This document shows positions 59,657 to 64,000 of a stretch of DNA of 64,000 nucleotides, piece after piece. The DNA lies in assembly GCA_963800975.1 (NCBI GenBank), contig CAWDDB010000008.1, positions 62,001 through 126,000 on the forward strand, written 5' to 3'. The translations under genes were made by a program, and so were the position numbers. This DNA comes from JALYGY01 sp963800975. Its GTDB lineage: Bacteria > Actinomycetota > Rubrobacteria > Rubrobacterales > Rubrobacteraceae. The notes under the pieces are model-generated. The model did no database searches. It worked only from the letters and a program-made list of their open reading frames with translations, and was not told where the DNA came from. Position 1 is the stretch's first letter; every line of letters begins with the position of its first letter.

Positions 59657-60346
59657 GTGTCCGACGGATTGCGGCCATTCAGGCTATTGTCCTTGATGGA
59701 CGTTTTCGAATCGCTCGGTGAAGAGGAGATGGAAGAATTAGTTTCGCGCAGCCCTGAAATACATCTGGCAGAGGATCAAGACTTGGATGGCCTTGAGGAT
59801 GCGTACTACCAGGGCCTACTGGTGGTCAAAGTCGGGCGCGTGCGGCTTTTCAGGGCTGGCTCCACGAGTAAATCGCTTACGCTCGCTACGCTACCTGCCG
59901 GGACGGTACTCGGTACCTGGCATCGGCAAGGATTGCGTGTCAAGGCTTTGACCCAATCCGTCTTAATGTTTGTCAACAGGCAACGATTGCAGCAGCTCAT
60001 CGGTGAACACCCGGAAGTGGGACTCCGGCTCATAGAGAGGTTAACCGAATACGTGCGCCTGTTGGTCGACCGTTTGTTCGACGTCACCCGGAAGAAGGTG
60101 TCCTCACGCCTGGCGAGCCTCGTGCTGACGCTGCTGGAACAGGAGGGGGTGGTGAGCCGTTGGGGATACGAAATACCTATCCATAACACACACGAGGAGT
60201 TAGGAGCCATGATCGGAGCCCAGCGCGTGGCGGTGACCAGGGCGTTCAATCACCTCCGGGAGGCCGGGGCGTTGGAGATTGCGAATCACCGAATTAGGAT
60301 CAAGGACATGAACATCCTGCAGCGCATTGCTGTCGAAGAGCGATAG
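59657..60346 (+). CDS. Crp/Fnr-family transcriptional regulator
   Basis: 229 residues from GTG 59657, with AGGGGG about 7 bases ahead; TTG 59618 would add 13 residues. An N-terminal helix (FRLLSLMDVFESLGEEEMEELVSRSPEIHL) leads into a cyclic-nucleotide-binding-like barrel (YYQGLLVVKVGRVRLFRAG...LATLPAGTVLG), a long dimer helix, and a winged helix (IHNTHEELGAMIGAQRVAVTRAFNHLREAGALEI). No Fnr-type cysteine cluster is seen and the cAMP-binding Arg/Glu pattern is not obvious, so the ligand is unknown. Confidence 0.85.
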   Translation: MSDGLRPFRLLSLMDVFESLGEEEMEELVSRSPEIHLAEDQDLDGLEDAYYQGLLVVKVGRVRLFRAGSTSKSLTLATLPAGTVLGTWHRQGLRVKALTQSVLMFVNRQRLQQLIGEHPEVGLRLIERLTEYVRLLVDRLFDVTRKKVSSRLASLVLTLLEQEGVVSRWGYEIPIHNTHEELGAMIGAQRVAVTRAFNHLREAGALEIANHRIRIKDMNILQRIAVEER

Positions 60347-61310
60347 CTCGGTCATCTCCAAGGCCGCTCGCTAAGCCCATTCGCGGCGCGAACCGGGGAA
60401 TACTGAAGGGCCCTCGAGCGACGCCGCCTTTCGAAACTGGACGCGCCTCGCTTTCTTCGGCGGCGAGCCTCGGCCCGGTTTCTCCTACCGCAGCTCGACA
60501 AACCTATTCGTCTGCGTCGTCGGCGAGCAGGCAAGCCAGGAGGTGAGCACGTGGCTTGAAGCGTGCCCATCGATAGAAGCGGATACAAGCGCAATAGAGG
60601 TTGCGAGGGTTGGCAATTCGGGGACGCTAGCGAGGGGCAACCACGCCGTACGGTCGCGCCAGCTAGGGTTACGAGCGCCGGATCGAACTCGCCTCGGGGC
60701 CTTCCGTCTCCGATAGTACCTCAGCGGTAAGGAACGGGGGCGCCGAGGATCGCCACACCGCAGACCAAGAACGGGGTAAGTGGTACTCGGACGATCGAGG
60801 GCAATCCAGGGAATGTGGAAGCCCGGAAACCCTCAGGGGTGTTTTGCTGCTAGGCGCTACTCGCCTGGCGCTGGACGCCCGCCGTCGTGGCAAGTCGCCG
60901 CGCGTCAACCTGGAAAAATACGCTAGTGGCGGCTCTATGTATACGGCTATACCCGGGTTTCGCTTATGTATATGACGCTACGTAAAGAGTGCAGGGGCTC
61001 TGTTATTGTACAAGAAGACCGATAGAGGCGGAGAAACCCGGCCCGCAACTTGGGCGCCTCGGTTGGGTGGAGCCAGTGGCGCAACCGGCAGATCGGGCGC
61101 GAGGGTGCTTGGTTGATTGCAATTTGCTGCCAGGATGGCAGTCGACGAACCTTAGGTAGAGGCAACGACAGGAACCAGACCGGTGAGAGCCTTGGCCGCT
61201 AGCAGACGTTACTTGAGAAACGCTGACGAATCGTCCTCTGCTTGGCAAGCCGCAAGGATGCTTGTTTCGAGCCCCGATACCGATCGGACCGAAGTCGATG
61301 CCGGGAGAAA
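60347..61310. other. About 960 bases without a recognised gene
   Basis: Short open frames on both strands show no family features. Direct -10-like words (TATAC) cluster at 60950-60995. The region may be decayed coding sequence too far gone to identify. Confidence 0.5.
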
Positions 61311-61314
61311 AGCC

Positions 61315-61497
61315 AAGGTGCTCCTCGCTGGACCCCTGTCCCACGACGCGTCTTGGCCTCGGGCTCGCGTTGAGGGGCATGAGCGAGGTCGGGGTTGCCG
61401 GCGAAGCTGCCGGCGCCGAAGAAGCTTTGCGGCTTGTCCGCGAACACCGGCCGGATCTGGTGATCTTGACACCGATCTGGACGATGCTTTGTGATTG
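61315..61497 (+). pseudogene. Response-regulator receiver fragment
   Basis: KVLLAG, then in a shifted frame TTRLGLGLALRGMSEVGVAGEAAGAEEALRLVREHRPDLVIL, is the first half of a CheY-like receiver up to the phospho-acceptor strand; a further shift gives DTDLDDAL. The DNA-binding half is missing. It resembles the second regulator at 61673. Confidence 0.75.
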
Positions 61498-61672
61498 AGG
61501 TTGTGCAAGGGCTTCACTTAAAAGTACGAGTCGAAGAAGGATAGCGCGCCATGCCTGTGCAAAGACCACAGGAGGATTTCCAATCTTGCCAAATTGAGCG
61601 ACATGGTGACCTCAAGATGAGTCGGCATCTCCACCCCAAGTCTCTCACTACGCAAAGCGTAAGGCGAGAAGC

Positions 61673-62288
61673 GAGGTAGTTCTAGTTGACTGACTGTGCT
61701 GCTACCGCCTGGTATCAGCGTGAGCCTGCTACGGATGAAGGGCATGATGGTTGTGGGCGAAGCTTCCAAAGCCGAAGAAGCCTTGCATCTGAACGACGAA
61801 CAGCGCCCGGATCTGGTGATCCTCGACATCGAACTGGAAGAGGAAAAGGAGGGCCTGTGGCTCTGCAAGCTCCTGAAAGAGTCTTCGCACAACCGGCCCC
61901 AGGTGCTGGTTTACACGGCCCATAACGCGAGGGAGGATCTTGCGGCAGTGAGCCTGGTGGGTGCCGACGGGTACCTCCATAAGACTGTCGACTGCGTAAA
62001 GATCCCGGAAACGGTGAGCAAGATGCTCGAAGGCGAGCGGGTTTGGATCTTGGGGCCGTCGACGGCGGAGTTCACACCCAATTCGAGGAGTTGATCGAGG
62101 AGGCAGATTTGACCAACAAGGAGAAAGAAGGCCTCACCCTCCTGCTCAGGCGCTACACAAACGGGGAGATCGCCGAGCAGCTCTCCTCGAGCTGCAACAC
62201 CGTCAAGACTCACGTAAGCAGCATCCTCAGGAAGTTGGGGTTCGAGAGTCGGCGAGAGATAGTGAGGGCCGCCTCATCCAAAAAGTAG
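61673..62288 (+). pseudogene. NarL/LuxR-type response regulator, frameshifted
   Basis: EVVLVD (61673-61690) begins a receiver, then the frame shifts to MMVVGEASKAEEALHLNDEQRPDLVILDIELEEEKEGLWLCKLLKES...VLVYTAHNAREDLAAVSLVGADGYLHKTV, which contains the phospho-acceptor Asp and conserved Thr. Another shift between ~61980 and 62090 leads to LTNKEKEGLTLLLRRYTNGEIAEQLSSSCNTVKTHVSSILRKLGF, a LuxR helix-turn-helix. Two indels inactivate it. No partner histidine kinase is nearby. Confidence 0.85.
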
Positions 62289-62448
62289 GAGAAAAGATAG
62301 CACTAGTAAGGTGATGTGTGCCTGTGGTATTTGGTCTAATCTGAGTTTGTAAGCGAAGTACATCGCTCATACGGTTGAACAGGGGAGGTGGGAACCTAGA
62401 TTCGATAGGCGATTCTGCCTCACATGTGGTGGGAAGAAGTCAGGTCAG

Positions 62449-62464
62449 TTAAGTCATTAAGTCA
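62449..62464 (+). repeat. Tandem TTAAGTCA repeat upstream of the decayed knottin gene
   Basis: TTAAGTCA occurs twice in a row, 22 bases before the GTG at 62486, with related AGTC words on both sides (GAAGTCAGGTCAG, GGAAGTCAATC). It may have been a regulator binding site. Confidence 0.5.
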
Positions 62465-62485
62465 AGTACAGGAAGGAAGTCAATC

Positions 62486-62989
62486 GTGTCGATGAACTTG
62501 GACCAACTGGCCAGCGGGCTGGCCAGCGGGACCATCACCGCCGTCGGGCGCTGGCGGCTCTCGGGGCTGGTGCTGCGGGCGCATCATTGCCGGTGGGGTA
62601 GCAGAGCGGAAGGAGATCCTCCAGGCGGATTCCAGTGTCGTAAGGAAGGGCAACTTGCGAGAACGGCAACACGGACTACAACCCCAAAGAGTGTTGTGAG
62701 GGGTTCACGTGTACGCAGCAAGGGCCTGGTAACGTCCGTCGCTGCGAGAAGAAGCGGGTCGACAGGTGGGTGCGACAAGAAGAAGCCGTGCGAGAAGAAT
62801 AAGGACTGCGACACCAAGCATGACGAAACGTGCACCTGTAAGCAGGAAGTGCTGGTCAAGAAAGACCTCTCGTGCGTAAAGACGAAGAAGGGCACTGAGT
62901 GCGAGAGTGGGCTGGCTGCCGGGTGCGTCGTGAAGGACAAGAAGAAGTTCTGCGCGTGCAAGGCGGAGAAGAAATTCTGCGCAAGCTGA
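62486..62989 (+). pseudogene. Decayed paralog of the Tat-exported knottin-like peptide
   Basis: GTG with AGGAAGGAAG ahead opens MNLDQLASGLASGTIT, as in the intact gene. A missing base shifts the twin-arginine signal (RRRALAALGAGAAGASLPVG reads in the next frame). A knottin-like core is then readable in pieces: QCRKEGQ, then CENGNTDYNPKECCEGFTCTQQGPGNVRRC. A further shift returns to the first frame for a Lys/Cys-rich tail (CDKKKPCEKNKDCD...CACKAEKKFC). It lacks SPPPP repeats. At least three indels make it a pseudogene; it shows that the family is multi-copy and that tails vary. Confidence 0.75.
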
Positions 62990-63166
62990 AGAAGCACTAC
63001 AGCTTTAGGCCGAAGAAGTCGGCGAAAGAAGGTTCGTCGGGTGCGGCGCCCGTCGGCGGGGCGCCGCGCCGGCGGCTTGCACGGGCAGGCGAGGTCTCGC
63101 GGGCAGCACCACGATCCCTGGCTGGTCCGCCGAGAGCCGCCGCGTTAGAAAGGAAGAGGCATTTCA

Positions 63167-64000
63167 TGGAGGTTGCTCTGCTCGTAGCCGCCTGGTGCTC
63201 GCAGCGGTATTCGTCGTGGCCGGGGTGGCCAAGCTCGCCGACCGCGCTGGTTCGAGGAAGGCCGTGGCCGACTTCGGGGTACCGGCGCCGCTGGGCGGAC
63301 GGTGAGGATCTTGCTGCCGTTGGTGAGCGGCCGCGGCGGCCGCCTGGGTCCGGCCGCCATAGAAAGGGCGGGTGCGGCGGGGGGCCCGTGCTCCTGCTGG
63401 CATTCGTCGCGGGGATCGGCGCCAACCTGGCCCGCGGCCGCAGGCCGGAGCGCCATCGCTTTCTCGGGCAGCTCCATTCTGAACCTGACGGTCGGAGACC
63501 CTCGCGCGACGGGGTCCTCGCCGTTGTGGCCGGCTTCGTCGTCTGGCGGGGCTACGGCGGTGCCGGAGCCAGCCGGGCGCTGGCTCCCGGTCCTCTTTAA
63601 GCGCCCCGTGCTGTGGGCCTCGTCTTTGGGGCTGCGGCTTGCGGGGCTCGCCGCCCAGCTGGTGGTTCCTCCTCGGCCTTCTCAGGCAGAATGGACGGCT
63701 CTCGGTGGTGGCGCTTGAAAACGCTCGAGGAGGCGGTATCGGGTACGAACCGCCGGAGGGACTCCCGGTCGGAGAAGCGGCCCCTGACTTCGAGCTCCCG
63801 CGGCCTCCACGGCGAGACGAGCACGCTGAGAAGACTTCTGCGTGCCCCCGGTAAGCCGGCGCACCTCCTGTTCGAACCGACCCGCGTCTGTACCCCTGCA
63901 TCGGCCACGAACGTCGCTGGTCAGTTGTTGGCAGGAGGAGCACGCTGACACACCGACCGTCGCGCTCGTAAGCCGGGGCGACCTCGACGACAACGCCGCC
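63167..64000 (+). pseudogene. Decayed paralog of the MauE-thioredoxin fusion (runs off window)
   Basis: ATG 63167 opens MEVALLVAA, then frames alternate: LVLAAVFVVAGVAKLADRAGSRKAVADFGVPAPLG; FVAGIGANLARGRRPERHRF, where the CxC cysteines of the intact copy are gone; AGFVVWRGYGGAG; LLGLLRQNGRLSVVALE; and EGLPVGEAAPDFELPRPP, the start of the first thioredoxin domain. Each piece aligns in order to 50023-50900. Many indels make it non-functional. With the preceding remnant it forms a dead second copy of the module. Confidence 0.85.

Noticed and set aside
1..64000. All frameshifts as sequencing errors
   Set aside because: About 50 core genes are intact across the same sequence and several dead genes carry multiple indels, nonsense changes or deletions; only the steB break is a plausible single error.

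Overview
This window is high-GC DNA from a Gram-positive, actinobacterium-like genome, and a Rubrobacter-type organism fits best. The evidence is a DivIVA with an acidic tail, an actinobacterial integration host factor beside gmk and rpoZ, a helicase-dead PriA, the tlyA-nadK-recN-steA-steB block, an FHA/MerR pair, frequent GTG/TTG starts and stop/start overlaps throughout. Species assignment is inference.

Layout. 1-2122: end of divIVA, a DUF167 gene and an rluD-type pseudouridine synthase. 2155-2868: a wrecked nucleoside hydrolase. 2843-11574: the pyrimidine operon pyrR-pyrB-pyrC-carA-carB-pyrK-pyrD behind a promoter and a well-formed PyrR RNA hairpin that sequesters the pyrR ribosome binding site; pyrE and pyrF are not here. 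11605-18844: mihF-gmk-rpoZ-coaBC-metK-priA-def-fmt. 18996-22841: a hexapeptide acyltransferase and a pilM-pilN-pilO-like set. 22938-28096: aroC-aroK-aroB-aroQ, efp, nusB and a prenyl diphosphate synthase. 28106-34856: tlyA, nadK, recN, steA, a frameshifted steB and two glycosyltransferases. 34849-41216: pyrG, an unknown gene, a DUF3866 gene, ald, scpA, scpB and rluB. 41213-45751: aroA-cmk-plsC-der-pgsA. Then come a deleted mannose-1-phosphate guanylyltransferase/phosphomannomutase, an RsiG-like gene, a zinc-ribbon FHA gene, a MerR regulator and apt.

From 48506 the window is accessory. Two related tyrosine recombinase genes (48506-49462 intact; 56358-57292 dead) bracket about 7 kb. The cargo is (i) a Tat-exported peptide with a six-cysteine knottin-like core and an extensin-like tail of Ser-Pro-Pro-Pro-Pro repeats, (ii) a MauE-type membrane domain fused to two thioredoxin domains, (iii) a small membrane protein, (iv) a DUF6065 protein, (v) a glycosyltransferase with a PA14-like N-terminus, (vi) a glycosyltransferase resembling the plant peptidyl-serine galactosyltransferase and hydroxyproline arabinosyltransferase families, and (vii) UDP-galactopyranose mutase. 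Read together, this looks like a system that exports, disulfide-bonds and O-glycosylates an extensin-like cystine-knot peptide, with the mutase supplying a furanose sugar donor. This is the most novel content of the window.

57300-64000 is mostly a gene graveyard: two frameshifted small genes, a decayed Crp/Fnr gene facing an intact Crp/Fnr paralog, two broken response regulators and, at the right edge, a decayed second copy of the knottin gene plus MauE-thioredoxin gene. About 50 core genes to the left are intact, so most of these lesions look like real decay rather than poor sequence. No rRNA, tRNA or CRISPR array was recognised.
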